From Candidatus Anderseniibacteriota bacterium (GTDB taxonomy: Bacteria; Patescibacteria; Andersenbacteria; UBA10190): DNA of 64,000 nucleotides. Shown here in pieces: positions 1 to 7,801 of this stretch (positions are counted from its first letter, which is position 1; each line of letters begins with the position of its first letter). The stretch spans positions 1 through 64,000 of the forward strand of contig JAIOOW010000003.1 in NCBI GenBank assembly GCA_021414205.1, read 5' to 3'. The translations under genes were made by a program, and so were the position numbers. Under the pieces are notes generated by a model that saw only the letters and a program-made list of their open reading frames with translations, was not told the DNA's origin and ran no database searches.

Positions 1-525
1 TTCATCGGCTATGTGTCCCTCATCGATCGGATGAACGGCCTCGGTATCTCGAATTTGTCCTTCAGGAGGGAATGGCTTGTCGGTAAGAGGACCGTAATCC
101 TCATTCTGACCAGGACGAGGGACGATACAGATGACGTCGTTGGGGGTTTCTCGCTTTGCAAGATCGGAGGTAATACTATCAAGCTTCTGCTGGCTTGGTT
201 TCCCCGTAAAATTATTAGCGGGGTTTACAGGATCTTGAAAGGCTGGTGTCATCTCTGGTGTGCCAGCAGGAACATCTGCGGGTTCAAATTTTCCTGTTGT
301 CGAATTGAATTTATTTGATACTCCATTTATGTTTTCGTAAAAATCAATCTTCCCAGCCTTTGCCAGATTTAGCATTGTTGGATCAGAAAATTTACAATAT
401 ATGCAATAATCGGCTGTAAAATATGCAGGATTACCTGCTGCAGAAGCACGACTAATATACAAACCAGTACCAGCAATAGCAATGATCACAACTACGAAGA
501 AGCTACTAAGAAGCCCCTTAATCAT
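1..525 (-). CDS. Partial secreted or membrane-anchored protein with a CxxC pair; 3' end beyond the left edge
   Basis: A minus-strand frame opens with ATG at 523-525 and stays open for 175 codons to the window edge, so its C-terminus is not visible. The N-terminus has a short positive start and a hydrophobic stretch (about residues 4-23) that reads as a signal anchor. It is followed by a CIYC pair at residues 41-44 and a low-complexity, proline- and asparagine-rich region. The CxxC could be a redox pair or a metal site, but no thioredoxin fold is recognisable. It starts 4 bases after the stop of the upstream secreted protein, so it is probably co-transcribed with it. I do not recognise the family. 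Confidence 0.7.
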   Translation of the reverse strand, partial: MIKGLLSSFFVVVIIAIAGTGLYISRASAAGNPAYFTADYCIYCKFSDPTMLNLAKAGKIDFYENINGVSNKFNSTTGKFEPADVPAGTPEMTPAFQDPVNPANNFTGKPSQQKLDSITSDLAKRETPNDVICIVPRPGQNEDYGPLTDKPFPPEGQIRDTEAVHPIDEGHIADE

Positions 526-529
526 ATTC

Positions 530-1219
530 CTATTGAACCGTTACTGCTGTGCATGCCGTCGTAGAAGCATCGACACACATCTTATAAACTTTCTTGCTTG
601 CGAATCGGAAAACCTGAGACGTCTTCGTAGCTATGTTATTTCCATTTAATGAATGGTCCGCAGTATCTGTGTTAATCACAAGCGCGCAATCGCTTTGAGA
701 AAGTGTAAGGGTTGATGGGTATGGCTTTGTTACAGCAGGAGATGCAGTGGTGTCTTTTACGATAAACAGTGATTGAGAACACGATGGAGCCGGGGAAGAA
801 CTTGGGTTCGGAGTAGGTGTGGTGTAGTACGGACTATTCGCAGCAACACTAGCAGGTCCTCCCGCACCTGGTGCAACATACTGCTCATCAACCTGCCCTG
901 TCTGCGGCGTACTTCCTGCTCCTCCGCCCGCACCGCTTGCAAGACCGCCAAGCATACTAGTAAGCAACCCAGCCATCGCGAGGCCCATATTACCGGAGAG
1001 CAATCCTGCTAATGCCAAAAATTGCCCGACCTGTGCAACTCCGCCGCTTCCGCCAGAACTAGTGCCTCCGCGTCCGCCTTGCATCATCATCATCATTAAC
1101 AACGTATTTTGATCTATTCCGCCCGTACCCGATGTCTGCGCGAATGCGAGACTTGGCGTCACAATAAACGTAAATAATAATACGATACTAGCAATTGTAT
1201 TGAAGGAGCGTGTGTTCAT
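530..1219 (-). CDS. Secreted Gly/Met-rich protein with a cupredoxin-like C-terminal domain
   Basis: The start chosen is the internal ATG at 1217-1219, giving 229 residues and a clean signal peptide that ends in SLAFAQ. An upstream in-frame Met would add 12 residues that look non-coding. A glycine-, alanine- and methionine-rich segment follows, then a Pro/Thr/Ser linker, then about 80 residues with four Cys. The C-terminal part has the beta-strand rhythm of a cupredoxin: hydrophobic strand, NTDTADHSL, and a late KVYKMCVD. Only one His and one Cys of a type 1 copper site can be placed and the second His is absent, so copper binding is doubtful. The fold call is inference from pattern only. Confidence 0.6.
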   Translation of the reverse strand: MNTRSFNTIASIVLLFTFIVTPSLAFAQTSGTGGIDQNTLLMMMMMQGGRGGTSSGGSGGVAQVGQFLALAGLLSGNMGLAMAGLLTSMLGGLASGAGGGAGSTPQTGQVDEQYVAPGAGGPASVAANSPYYTTPTPNPSSSPAPSCSQSLFIVKDTTASPAVTKPYPSTLTLSQSDCALVINTDTADHSLNGNNIATKTSQVFRFASKKVYKMCVDASTTACTAVTVQ

Positions 1220-1279
1220 AAAGATGAATAAAATAAGTTGACTATATTGTAACACACATCGCGTGTGAGTTGTTGAAAA

Positions 1280-2398
1280 CTAATTTCCCCCTGCGATCGT
1301 TTCTACTGCTTGTCTGAGCTGCGCTAACTGCGTTACATAACTTGGAAGCGTGTTCTGCATCGCAAGCAGAGCGCTTGCTGCAACTTGCTGATTGGTTGTT
1401 GCATTCTGCTCGATTGTTTGCAATGTTTGTCCTAGGAACGTAATCAAGGAAACGTATAACTGATGATATTGGGCTGCATTTTGCGGAGCAGGGACGCCTT
1501 TCAATGCCGTAGCGAATTGCTGAATTCTTTGCCGAGCAGCAGTAAGTGGAGCAGTATTTCCGGAAGCGGCGCTTTGAATTGCGTTTGTAATCGTAGTTCC
1601 GTCAGATAATTCTTGCGGACGCAACGAATCTATTTGCGATAAATACGCCTTCATATCCGCCGCCGATGTTTTACTCGTGATATGTAATTCCGACATCGAA
1701 ACGAGCACGATACTGTTCGATCCTCCCGTATTCGTGCCACCACCTGCAGTTGGCTGAGGGGTTGGATTCGACCCGCCCGTAGCAGGCGTCGGCGTAGCGT
1801 TATTATTCGGAGAATACGTTGGCAATGGAGTTGGATTTCCCACAGGGATCGGGGTAGGCAGTCGATCGCTCCCATGCCCGTCACCTCTTTTCGTCGGATC
1901 AAACCCAGCTTTCACTTCTGCGCCATCAGTAAATCCATCACCATCGGAATCCGGATTAAACGGATCTGTATGCCAAACCGAGCACTCGACGTCGTCTGTT
2001 AATCCGTCGTGATCACTATCCAGCTTTGCAGAAGAATTAGGATTGAGCGGATCATGACCTGTTCGCACTTCTGCGCCATCAGAATACCCATCGCCATCGG
2101 TGTCCGGATTATTTGAATCCGTTCCGTAAATAGCCTCTACAGAATCCGGCATACTATCGCCATCAGTGTCTTTCTGCCCAACCCAAGTATCCGGACACAC
2201 GCCTCGAAATGCAACGGGGCTGACGCTCGGATTTGGAGCGGTGGAATTAATCGGTAACCCTCCAGTAGTAGGCGCCGGAGTTGGTGTTGCAGTCGCCTGT
2301 GGTTGCCCTCCGCCAAGAAAAATAAACCATATACCAAAAGCAATTCCTGCAATTGCAACAACCCCTGCGACTACTCCCAAAAGAACCCTCCAGTTCAT
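1280..2398 (-). CDS. Membrane-anchored thrombospondin type 3 repeat protein
   Basis: 372 residues. One N-terminal transmembrane helix (about residues 6-28) is followed by a Pro/Thr linker. Four calcium-type repeats then lie at about residues 75-175: DTDGDSMPDSVE, DTDGDGYSDGAE, DSDHDGLTDDVE and DSDGDGFTDGAE. These match the DxDxDGxxDxxE pattern of bacterial thrombospondin type 3 repeats, which bind calcium in rigid stalks. A second Pro/Thr/Gly-rich spacer leads to a C-terminal helical domain of about 130 residues that I do not recognise. It is probably displayed on the cell surface. It starts 4 bases after the stop of the upstream small membrane protein. Confidence 0.8.
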   Translation of the reverse strand: MNWRVLLGVVAGVVAIAGIAFGIWFIFLGGGQPQATATPTPAPTTGGLPINSTAPNPSVSPVAFRGVCPDTWVGQKDTDGDSMPDSVEAIYGTDSNNPDTDGDGYSDGAEVRTGHDPLNPNSSAKLDSDHDGLTDDVECSVWHTDPFNPDSDGDGFTDGAEVKAGFDPTKRGDGHGSDRLPTPIPVGNPTPLPTYSPNNNATPTPATGGSNPTPQPTAGGGTNTGGSNSIVLVSMSELHITSKTSAADMKAYLSQIDSLRPQELSDGTTITNAIQSAASGNTAPLTAARQRIQQFATALKGVPAPQNAAQYHQLYVSLITFLGQTLQTIEQNATTNQQVAASALLAMQNTLPSYVTQLAQLRQAVETIAGGN

Positions 2399-2402
2399 AG
2401 CA

Positions 2403-2645
2403 TTAATGACTCGCCCCTCCTAAAATTGCTCCCGTAATTCCAGATGCAGCATTTTGGATATCAGCGGAAGATGCAAATGGAGTACCGCTCGGCGACGGGG
2501 ATGGATTATTTGCCTGTGTTTTCACTTGATTACTTGTGGAAGAATTTGTTAAGAGCAACGTCGCCCCTGCAACAGACCCAACAATCGCCACGAGCACGAT
2601 CATTCCCGTCCACACTTCAAACGCCATTTTCTCGTTCAGAGTCAT
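2403..2645 (-). CDS. Small single-pass membrane protein
   Basis: 80 residues with one transmembrane helix (about residues 11-33) and a Ser/Pro/Asn-rich extracytoplasmic tail. The call rests on the close 4-base junction to the calcium-repeat gene and on the promoter match 6 bases before its ATG. It heads the surface-protein group that runs leftward off the window. Function unknown. Confidence 0.65.
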   Translation of the reverse strand: MTLNEKMAFEVWTGMIVLVAIVGSVAGATLLLTNSSTSNQVKTQANNPSPSPSGTPFASSADIQNAASGITGAILGGASH

Positions 2646-2649
2646 ACGC

Positions 2650-3783
2650 TTAGTGTATCACAAGTTTTTCGTCTCTCTTTGCCTGTTCAATGATCGCTTT
2701 ATACACGTATGCGCTGGGGCGAATCGTTCGCTCTTGAGTTGCATAATCTACGGCAACTAAACCGAAGCGAGGCCCAAACCCCTCCGCCCATTCGAAATTG
2801 TCCAATAAAGACCAATGCAGGTAACCACGAACATCGATACCCTGCCGTTGCACGTTTTCAATCGCACGAAGGTGAGAACGAATAAATTCCGCGCGATTAT
2901 TGTCTTGCGCATCAGCAATTCCATTTTCTGTCACATATACTGGCTTATGATACTTTTTCAGACTGAGCAGCACTTGCTCAAACCCTTCAGGAGAAACAAT
3001 CCAGCCCAGATCACTTCGGACAGTATCGGCGTTGTTCGAATATTCCGCGAAATAATAATTCACTCCGATAAAATCCTGCTTATTCTTTATTAATGAAAAA
3101 AATCGATGATTAAAAAACCAGTGCTTGAGTGTTTGGTTGGGAGCAAATGCAACCATGCTTTTTGCAATGCCGACTGGTGCATGCGGAGTAATACGATGCA
3201 ATGTTCGATATGCAAGCACATGGGCTTTTGCAAAATTATTTACCACACGTAGCATGGTGAATACATTCTTCTTTTGCGGGGGCCATACTGCTTTGGCATA
3301 CGACTGCACCGCGTACACCATTGGCTCATTGATAGTAATCCAAAAATCTACCAGGTCGCCCAAATGTTGGGCGCAATAGGAAACGTATCGGTTAAATAGC
3401 TCAGCAGTTTCAGAAGATTCCCAAGAATTTCGTTTTTCCAGCCATAACGGATTCGCAAAATGATGCAACGTAACAAATGTTTTTATATTATATTTTTTTA
3501 GCTCTAATAGAACATCGCGATAATGCTGTATAGCAGTTGCATCAAATACGCCTTCCGTAGGTTCGATTTTGCTCCACTCCAATGAAAGCCTATGCGCCGT
3601 ATGTCCAAGTTGGTGGGCGAGCGCAAAATCTTCTTTGTATCTATTCCAGTGATCACACGCAATGCCGGACCGAAATTCTTCGGGACGCCCCTGCTCCCAC
3701 TTCCACCAATTATTATTTACCGAATTACCCTCCACCTGATGTGCGCTTGTAGCAGCGCCATATAGGAATACATGCGGTTTCAT
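2650..3783 (-). CDS. Glycoside hydrolase family 1 (beta-glucosidase-like)
   Basis: 377 residues. The GH1 signature parts are present: GAATSAHQVEGN near the N-terminus, HHFANPLW near residue 107, the acid/base Glu in TINEP (E153) and the nucleophile Glu in YVTENG (E286), then WSLLDNFEW near the end. Family members retain the beta-anomer and cleave beta-glucosides or related sugars. At 377 residues it is shorter than the usual 430-480, apparently through loop trimming rather than loss of catalytic parts. No signal peptide is seen, so it is probably cytoplasmic. Which sugar it acts on cannot be told. Confidence 0.9.
   Translation of the reverse strand: MKPHVFLYGAATSAHQVEGNSVNNNWWKWEQGRPEEFRSGIACDHWNRYKEDFALAHQLGHTAHRLSLEWSKIEPTEGVFDATAIQHYRDVLLELKKYNIKTFVTLHHFANPLWLEKRNSWESSETAELFNRYVSYCAQHLGDLVDFWITINEPMVYAVQSYAKAVWPPQKKNVFTMLRVVNNFAKAHVLAYRTLHRITPHAPVGIAKSMVAFAPNQTLKHWFFNHRFFSLIKNKQDFIGVNYYFAEYSNNADTVRSDLGWIVSPEGFEQVLLSLKKYHKPVYVTENGIADAQDNNRAEFIRSHLRAIENVQRQGIDVRGYLHWSLLDNFEWAEGFGPRFGLVAVDYATQERTIRPSAYVYKAIIEQAKRDEKLVIH
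2652..2657 (-). promoter_or_regulatory. -10 element TACACT for the 2645 start, 6 bases before ATG
   Basis: On the minus strand TACACT is followed by AAGCGT and then ATG. Transcription starting 6-7 bases after the hexamer would begin at the start codon, so the mRNA would be leaderless. The element lies inside the 3' end of the GH1 gene. Confidence 0.5.
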
Positions 3784-3789
3784 GCATTC

Positions 3790-3795
3790 ATCATA
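3790..3795 (-). promoter_or_regulatory. -10 element TATGAT for the GH1 gene, 6 bases before ATG
   Basis: Minus strand TATGAT, six bases GAATGC, then ATG at 3783. There is no Shine-Dalgarno. This fits a leaderless transcript. Confidence 0.5.
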
Positions 3796-3820
3796 ACACG
3801 ACGCCCTGCATGCTAGCTGG

Positions 3821-4687
3821 CTATCGAGCCTTTCGAAATGATGCCCGATGGCGCAATCTCTCTAACGCAACGTTTTGCAACTGGCGCACTCGCTCCCGAC
3901 TGATATGGAAACTCTCGCCGATCTCTTCTAGTGTTTTCGGATTATTATCCGTTATACCGAACCTGGCATCAATAATTTCCCGCTCTCGAACAGGAAGCCC
4001 AGCTAAGGCACGCGCAACTTCCAACCTATCTAAAGAGTCTTGTGCTTGCTGAATAGGTGAGACAGCATCCACGTCTTCTATCATATCCTGAAGGGTTCCT
4101 TGTTCATCGTCATCATTTCCGCCCCCGATCGAGCGTTCCAAGGAAATAATATCCGTAGAAAATACTTCAAGCTCTCGCACAATTTCAGGCTCAATCCCCA
4201 TTTCAGCTGCAACTTCATTTGCATTCGGAGTGCGACCTAACGCTTGCGATAACTTTGAGCGAATTCTCTGCATCGCAAGAACGCGATCAAATACATTCTC
4301 AGGCAGTCGAACAAGACGACGAGCTTTTAATGCGCGCAGAATCGCCTGGCGAATCCAATACACACCATACGTAGAGAATCTCGTATTATAGATACTCTTA
4401 AATCGATCGACGGCGCGCATTAAGCCAATATTCCCTTCTTGAATTAAATCCATCAATACTTCAGAGTCGTTTCCTGGAACATACTGCTTCGCAATGTTTA
4501 CAACCAAGCGCAAGTTCGCGAGCAGCATTTGCTGGCGCGCTTTCGAATCCCCTTTTGCGATCCTGTCCGCAAGCTCGCGCTCCTCTTGCGCGGTCAGTAA
4601 AGGAGTTCTTCCTATCTCTTGCAAGTACCTTGTAAGAGAAGATATTGATGTTGAAAAAGTGGTTGTAGTCATACCAAAAGAATGCAT
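3821..4687 (-). CDS. RNA polymerase sigma-70 family factor, short form
   Basis: 288 residues. It begins almost directly at region 1.2 (SLTRYLQEIGRTPLLTAQEE) and has no region 1.1. Region 2 follows with NLRLVVNIAKQY, DLIQEGNIGLMRAVDRF and the -10 reading segment FSTYGVYWIRQAI. Region 3 comes next, then region 4 with the helix-turn-helix ISRERVRQLQNVALERLR. It is much shorter than classical RpoD but keeps every part needed to read -35 and -10 elements, so it may be the main sigma factor. The ATG six codons downstream (4670-4672) is an alternative start; neither start has a Shine-Dalgarno. Confidence 0.9.
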   Translation of the reverse strand: MHSFGMTTTTFSTSISSLTRYLQEIGRTPLLTAQEERELADRIAKGDSKARQQMLLANLRLVVNIAKQYVPGNDSEVLMDLIQEGNIGLMRAVDRFKSIYNTRFSTYGVYWIRQAILRALKARRLVRLPENVFDRVLAMQRIRSKLSQALGRTPNANEVAAEMGIEPEIVRELEVFSTDIISLERSIGGGNDDDEQGTLQDMIEDVDAVSPIQQAQDSLDRLEVARALAGLPVREREIIDARFGITDNNPKTLEEIGESFHISRERVRQLQNVALERLRHRASFRKAR

Positions 4688-4822
4688 TAAAACATATGAA
4701 CTTTTTGTGAAGCGTAACTATCGGAAGTGATACCGGATAACACCGGTGAAGATGCGGGGGTAAGTTAGCACTCACAACACCCGACTGCTAACAATGTACA
4801 TCTGCTAGCAATAAAAAGCAAA
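4688..4822. other. Sigma-factor upstream region with inverted repeats
   Basis: About 135 bases without a gene. It contains the inverted repeat GTTAGCA (4764-4770) / TGCTAAC (4786-4792), and a shorter ACCGG/CCGGT pair near 4730-4745. It could hold the sigma gene promoter and an operator, but no convincing -10/-35 pair is seen and no function is claimed. Confidence 0.3.
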
Positions 4823-4836
4823 GGGAGTTTTCCCCC
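4823..4836 (-). terminator. Rho-independent terminator after efp
   Basis: On the minus strand GGGGG (4836-4832), loop AAAA and CTCCC (4827-4823) form a 5-bp stem with one G-T pair. It is followed by TTTGCTTTTTATT. It lies about 20 bases downstream of the efp stop codon. Confidence 0.6.
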
Positions 4837-4853
4837 ATTTTGTCAGTATTTTT

Positions 4854-5417
4854 TTACGCGCGCTCCAGGTAATCTCCCGTTCGAGAATCAACCAAAATAA
4901 GGTCCCCTTCTTTAATGAATAGCGGCGCACGCATATGAACCCCACCTTCGATCACAATATCCTTCGTAACGTTAGAAGATGTATCTCCGCGAACCCCCTC
5001 AGGAGCTTCAATGACCTTGCGCTCAATTTTAATAGGCATATCTACAGAAACAGGATTGCCCTCAAAAAGCATGACTTGAACCTCTTGCCCCTCCAATAAG
5101 AAGCGAGCAATATCTCCAATAACATCTTCTGCAATCTCAACCTGCTCATATGTTTCGTTATTCATGAAGACATATTTTCCGTCTTGAAGGTAAAGATACT
5201 GATGTGGAGACCGCTGAACGTCAGCTTCTTCAATGCGATCCGACTGTTGAAATGTATGCTCTCGCGTTTGACCAGTACGCAGATGCTTCAAGATAGTATT
5301 AATAGTAGGACGGCGCATTTGCTTGCGTAAAAATGCCGCAGAAGTAATAACAAACGGCTCGCCATCAAGCACAATAATCTTTCCCTTCCCTTTTCGTATG
5401 TCGTTAAATTCAAGCAT
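4854..5417 (-). CDS. efp: Elongation factor P with atypical loop
   Basis: 187 residues with the three-domain EF-P layout: N-terminal KOW-like domain, OB domain 2 (QYLYLQDGKYVFMNNETYEQ), and C-terminal OB domain ending in VDSRTGDYLERA. EF-P binds stalled ribosomes between the P and E sites and relieves polyproline stalling. The loop that normally reads PGKG around Lys34 reads RKQMRR here, with Met at position 34 by gapless alignment over the conserved F...LRTG frame. The usual modification site is therefore absent. It sits 6 bases after a small membrane protein gene and ends at a terminator. Confidence 0.95.
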   Translation of the reverse strand: MLEFNDIRKGKGKIIVLDGEPFVITSAAFLRKQMRRPTINTILKHLRTGQTREHTFQQSDRIEEADVQRSPHQYLYLQDGKYVFMNNETYEQVEIAEDVIGDIARFLLEGQEVQVMLFEGNPVSVDMPIKIERKVIEAPEGVRGDTSSNVTKDIVIEGGVHMRAPLFIKEGDLILVDSRTGDYLERA

Positions 5418-5423
5418 AGTACA

Positions 5424-5621
5424 TTAGTTAGCAAATAGATTATGTATCGGAACGGCTATTTTTTCAACCTGAGTGCCAGATTCGGCACTCGGAAGAAGGT
5501 TTGGTGCATACACCACGGCAGGATTCTTCATTGCGTCCGGCAAGAGCAGCAAGGCAACTGAAAACCCCAGAATCAGCACTAACAATCCCATTATTTCTCG
5601 AAAATTATCAAAAGTTACCAT
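5424..5621 (-). CDS. Small single-pass membrane protein upstream of efp
   Basis: 65 residues with one hydrophobic helix (about residues 10-29) near the N-terminus and a short polar tail. It has its own -10 element 8 bases before the ATG and runs into efp with a 6-base gap, so it probably heads a two-gene operon. No family is recognised. Confidence 0.55.
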   Translation of the reverse strand: MVTFDNFREIMGLLVLILGFSVALLLLPDAMKNPAVVYAPNLLPSAESGTQVEKIAVPIHNLFAN

Positions 5622-5629
5622 AACGGAAC

Positions 5630-5635
5630 ACTATA
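5630..5635 (-). promoter_or_regulatory. -10 element TATAGT for the 5621 start, 8 bases before ATG
   Basis: Minus strand TATAGT, then GTTCCGTT, then ATG. The expected leader is 0-2 bases. It would drive the small membrane protein and efp. Confidence 0.5.
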
Positions 5636-5729
5636 GAGGAAAGTAAATGGGTATGCAATCCCCTTGTGCGCTGGTATGCTAGGAGCAGAACGTATCATCC
5701 ACTAACAACACTTGAAGGAGGTGATTTAT

Positions 5730-5867
5730 ATGGTAGGAACATGTACAGGATGCGGAACAGAGAACGTTGAATTAAACGAAGCTGGCCTATGCGCAATGTG
5801 CGCAAGCAAAGGAGAAATGCCGAGCACGGATACTCCAGCTGAGCCAATGGGAGGATCAGCAATGTAA
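5730..5867 (+). CDS. 45-residue zinc-ribbon-like protein with a perfect Shine-Dalgarno
   Basis: The ATG at 5730 opens 45 codons ending in TAA at 5865-5867. The protein carries CTGC at residues 5-8 and CAMC at residues 21-24, a CxxC...CxxC arrangement typical of a small treble-clef or zinc-ribbon fold, followed by a Pro/Thr/Gly-rich tail. It is preceded by AAGGAGGTGAT (5715-5725), a full-length match to the anti-Shine-Dalgarno of 16S rRNA, with a 4-base spacer. A TGGTATGCT extended -10 lies at 5672-5680. A terminator follows 18 bases after the stop, so it is a free-standing gene. Its role is unknown, but the strong translation signal suggests an abundant protein. Confidence 0.75.
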   Translation: MVGTCTGCGTENVELNEAGLCAMCASKGEMPSTDTPAEPMGGSAM

Positions 5868-5885
5868 TTTCATTGTTGACTACAT

Positions 5886-5913
5886 AAAACCTCGCTATAA
5901 AGAGCGGGGTTTT
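5886..5913. terminator. Bidirectional terminator between convergent genes
   Basis: AAAACCTCGCT (5886-5896), a six-base loop, and AGCGGGGTTTT (5903-5913) form an 11-bp stem with one G-T pair. It carries A/T tracts on both sides, so it can serve the zinc-ribbon gene (+) and the YgjP gene (-). Confidence 0.8.
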
Positions 5914-6622
5914 ATTTTATTACAAGCGAGCCGCCGTACTGTTTTAACCAGGCTCGCGACGATGCGTAATTTGGATTCAGCTGCGCGACAGCTTTCCAGA
6001 ATCGCGCAGAATGATTCGCATGGATAATATGAGCAACCTCATGAGCCGTCACGTATCGAGCAACATGTTCTGGAGCAAGAGCTAATCTCCAATTAAAGGT
6101 AAGCGTGTGGGTTCTATGATTACAGCTTCCCCATTGCGTTTTCATATCTATAACGCGCACTCGAGGAATGTTCTTGCCGATAATTTGACCATATTCGTGC
6201 GATTGCCCAATAAAATACTGCTTAGATTGCGCAATATAAAATCGAGATACAGCTAAGCGCAGTTTGCTTGTCTCTGGAATATGCGCAATAAGTTCCCCAC
6301 TTTTTTCTTCAACAAACGACCTTGTCCGATCAGACTCTATAGATACCCGCAACAGCAGAGTGTCCCCGAAAAAGGGGAGCGACGCCCCGTTCTTCAATTC
6401 CGTAACAGGCATAACGCGAACGGCGGATTCCTGCTTTTTCAATATTTGAATAATCCAATCTTGTCGTTCTGCTAGAAATGCTATGCCCAACGCTTCAGAT
6501 GCGCGTTTCGGCAACACCAGCTCTACCTGCCCCATAGCCTCCACATGGATTGCCATGCGGCGCGCTCGTGAACTCCTTCTCACAGAGACTGGGAATGGGA
6601 ATAAGTCTAATTGCGCTTTCAT
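5912..6622 (-). CDS. YgjP-like metallopeptidase (M48-related)
   Basis: 236 residues. The zinc motif HEVAH is at residues 194-198 with a third ligand His at 204 (HANHSARFW). It is preceded by the family hallmark QWGSC at about residue 163 and NWRLALAP. This is the YgjP-like/DUF45 family of small gluzincin peptidases, whose substrates are poorly known. There is no signal peptide, so it is probably cytoplasmic. Its stop codon lies inside the shared terminator stem. Confidence 0.85.
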   Translation of the reverse strand: MKAQLDLFPFPVSVRRSSRARRMAIHVEAMGQVELVLPKRASEALGIAFLAERQDWIIQILKKQESAVRVMPVTELKNGASLPFFGDTLLLRVSIESDRTRSFVEEKSGELIAHIPETSKLRLAVSRFYIAQSKQYFIGQSHEYGQIIGKNIPRVRVIDMKTQWGSCNHRTHTLTFNWRLALAPEHVARYVTAHEVAHIIHANHSARFWKAVAQLNPNYASSRAWLKQYGGSLVIK

Positions 6623-6645
6623 AGGATATCACCCATGCTATATCC

Positions 6646-6996
6646 ATGTTCAATATTTGGAAAAAGAAATCAAAAGAAGAAGGGCAAACAGTGCCGTCCA
6701 CCAATCCATCATCCAAGCCTGCAGGCCAGTTATCATGGGATAATTCAGCTATTACAGCGCTCGCACAGGCAGTTTCCCAAGCTCCCGTACCATCCATGAT
6801 GAAAGGGCGCATCAAACAAGAACTTTCAAATGCTGCGGAAGAAGCAGCCAGGAAAGAAGGAAAAACTACCGTTACGGCTCAACACTTGATGGCAGGCATC
6901 CTCTCCCGCTTACCTGAGAATATGAGAAAGAAAGTAGAAGACGCTGCCAAACAAGGTCCCGCAGGACTCAAAAAGCTCCAGGAAGAATTGAAATAA
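6646..6996 (+). CDS. Small protein with a PCP-reductase-like helical domain
   Basis: 116 residues. After a lysine-rich N-terminus and a Ser/Pro linker, residues 40-100 show a pattern close to the small helical domain at the C-terminus of protochlorophyllide reductase subunits (PCP_red): a Trp-Asp start, APVPSMMKGRIKQE, then a charged helix and VTAQHLM. In non-photosynthetic bacteria such domains occur alone with unknown function. It is divergent from the YgjP gene with 23 bases between starts and ends 4 bases before the convergent cytidylyltransferase. No Shine-Dalgarno. Confidence 0.55.
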   Translation: MFNIWKKKSKEEGQTVPSTNPSSKPAGQLSWDNSAITALAQAVSQAPVPSMMKGRIKQELSNAAEEAARKEGKTTVTAQHLMAGILSRLPENMRKKVEDAAKQGPAGLKKLQEELK

Positions 6997-7000
6997 CCGG

Positions 7001-7795
7001 CTACTCTCCTCGCTCTTGCTGCAAATCGCGATAGATTTTTTCTGCTCGGATAAAGTCGGCCGGCTCGTCCAAATCAGTGCTTGTACGAGGATCTAAAACA
7101 AACCCATGGAGGTTTTCTCCCCAAATATTTTCCAATTCCAGCGCTTCCGGGCGCAATACAAACTTTCTGCGCGTAATATCAACTTGGCCGTCTTGGAAGA
7201 ATACCGGGAACATCTGTTGAATTTTCTGCCGAGGCTGGTCTGGCCCATGCTGACGACGAAACTCGTTATCAAATACGGGAATCAGTTTTCCCGATGACCC
7301 AATTTCAGGCGAACCCTCTAACTGCCACATTTTGTATGGATGTAGAGGGGTGGGGATGACGCTTTTCAGTCCATCCGCTCCTGAACTCTTTATGTGTTCA
7401 ATCATTCGATCAATATCTTTGGCGAATCGGAGCGGACTTGTCGGCCGCAGATTCACTAAAAACTCCGGAGTCCAGCCGTGCTCCTGCTCCATCCATTTTA
7501 CGGCATGGTCGTAAAATCCGGCATCACCGGATGTCGGTTGAGAAAATTCTTGCGGACGCGGAGCAACCAGTGCCCCGAATTTTTTCGCCTCTTCTGCAAT
7601 TTTTTCGTCTTCCGTAGATACGATAACAACATCAACATTTTTAGCTTCAAAGGCAACTTCAATAGCCCACTGGACCAAGCTTTTTCCGCCCAATGTTTGA
7701 AGGTTTTTATACGGCACGCTTTGCTGTCCAGCACGAGCCGGAATAATAACTGCCACATCAACTGGTTCGCGTTTTGGATTCGATAGATTATTCAT
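7001..7795 (-). CDS. neuA: CMP-nonulosonate (acylneuraminate) cytidylyltransferase
   Basis: 264 residues from the ATG at 7795; an upstream GTG would add five residues and leave no room for the promoter. The N-terminus has the cytidylyltransferase motif IIPARAGQQSVPYKNLQTLGG, and RPTSPLR lies mid-protein, as in NeuA/PtmB proteins. The family charges nonulosonic (sialic-like) acids with CMP for transfer to glycans. Context supports this: YhcH is divergent next to it and a NeuB fusion lies 3 kb away. Whether the sugar is neuraminic, legionaminic or another cannot be read. Confidence 0.85.
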   Translation of the reverse strand: MNNLSNPKREPVDVAVIIPARAGQQSVPYKNLQTLGGKSLVQWAIEVAFEAKNVDVVIVSTEDEKIAEEAKKFGALVAPRPQEFSQPTSGDAGFYDHAVKWMEQEHGWTPEFLVNLRPTSPLRFAKDIDRMIEHIKSSGADGLKSVIPTPLHPYKMWQLEGSPEIGSSGKLIPVFDNEFRRQHGPDQPRQKIQQMFPVFFQDGQVDITRRKFVLRPEALELENIWGENLHGFVLDPRTSTDLDEPADFIRAEKIYRDLQQERGE

Positions 7796-7801
7796 ACCCC
7801 C

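Noticed and set aside
4461..4775. Minus-strand frame of about 104 codons over the sigma factor start
   Set aside because: It is out of frame with the sigma factor and has no recognisable domain.
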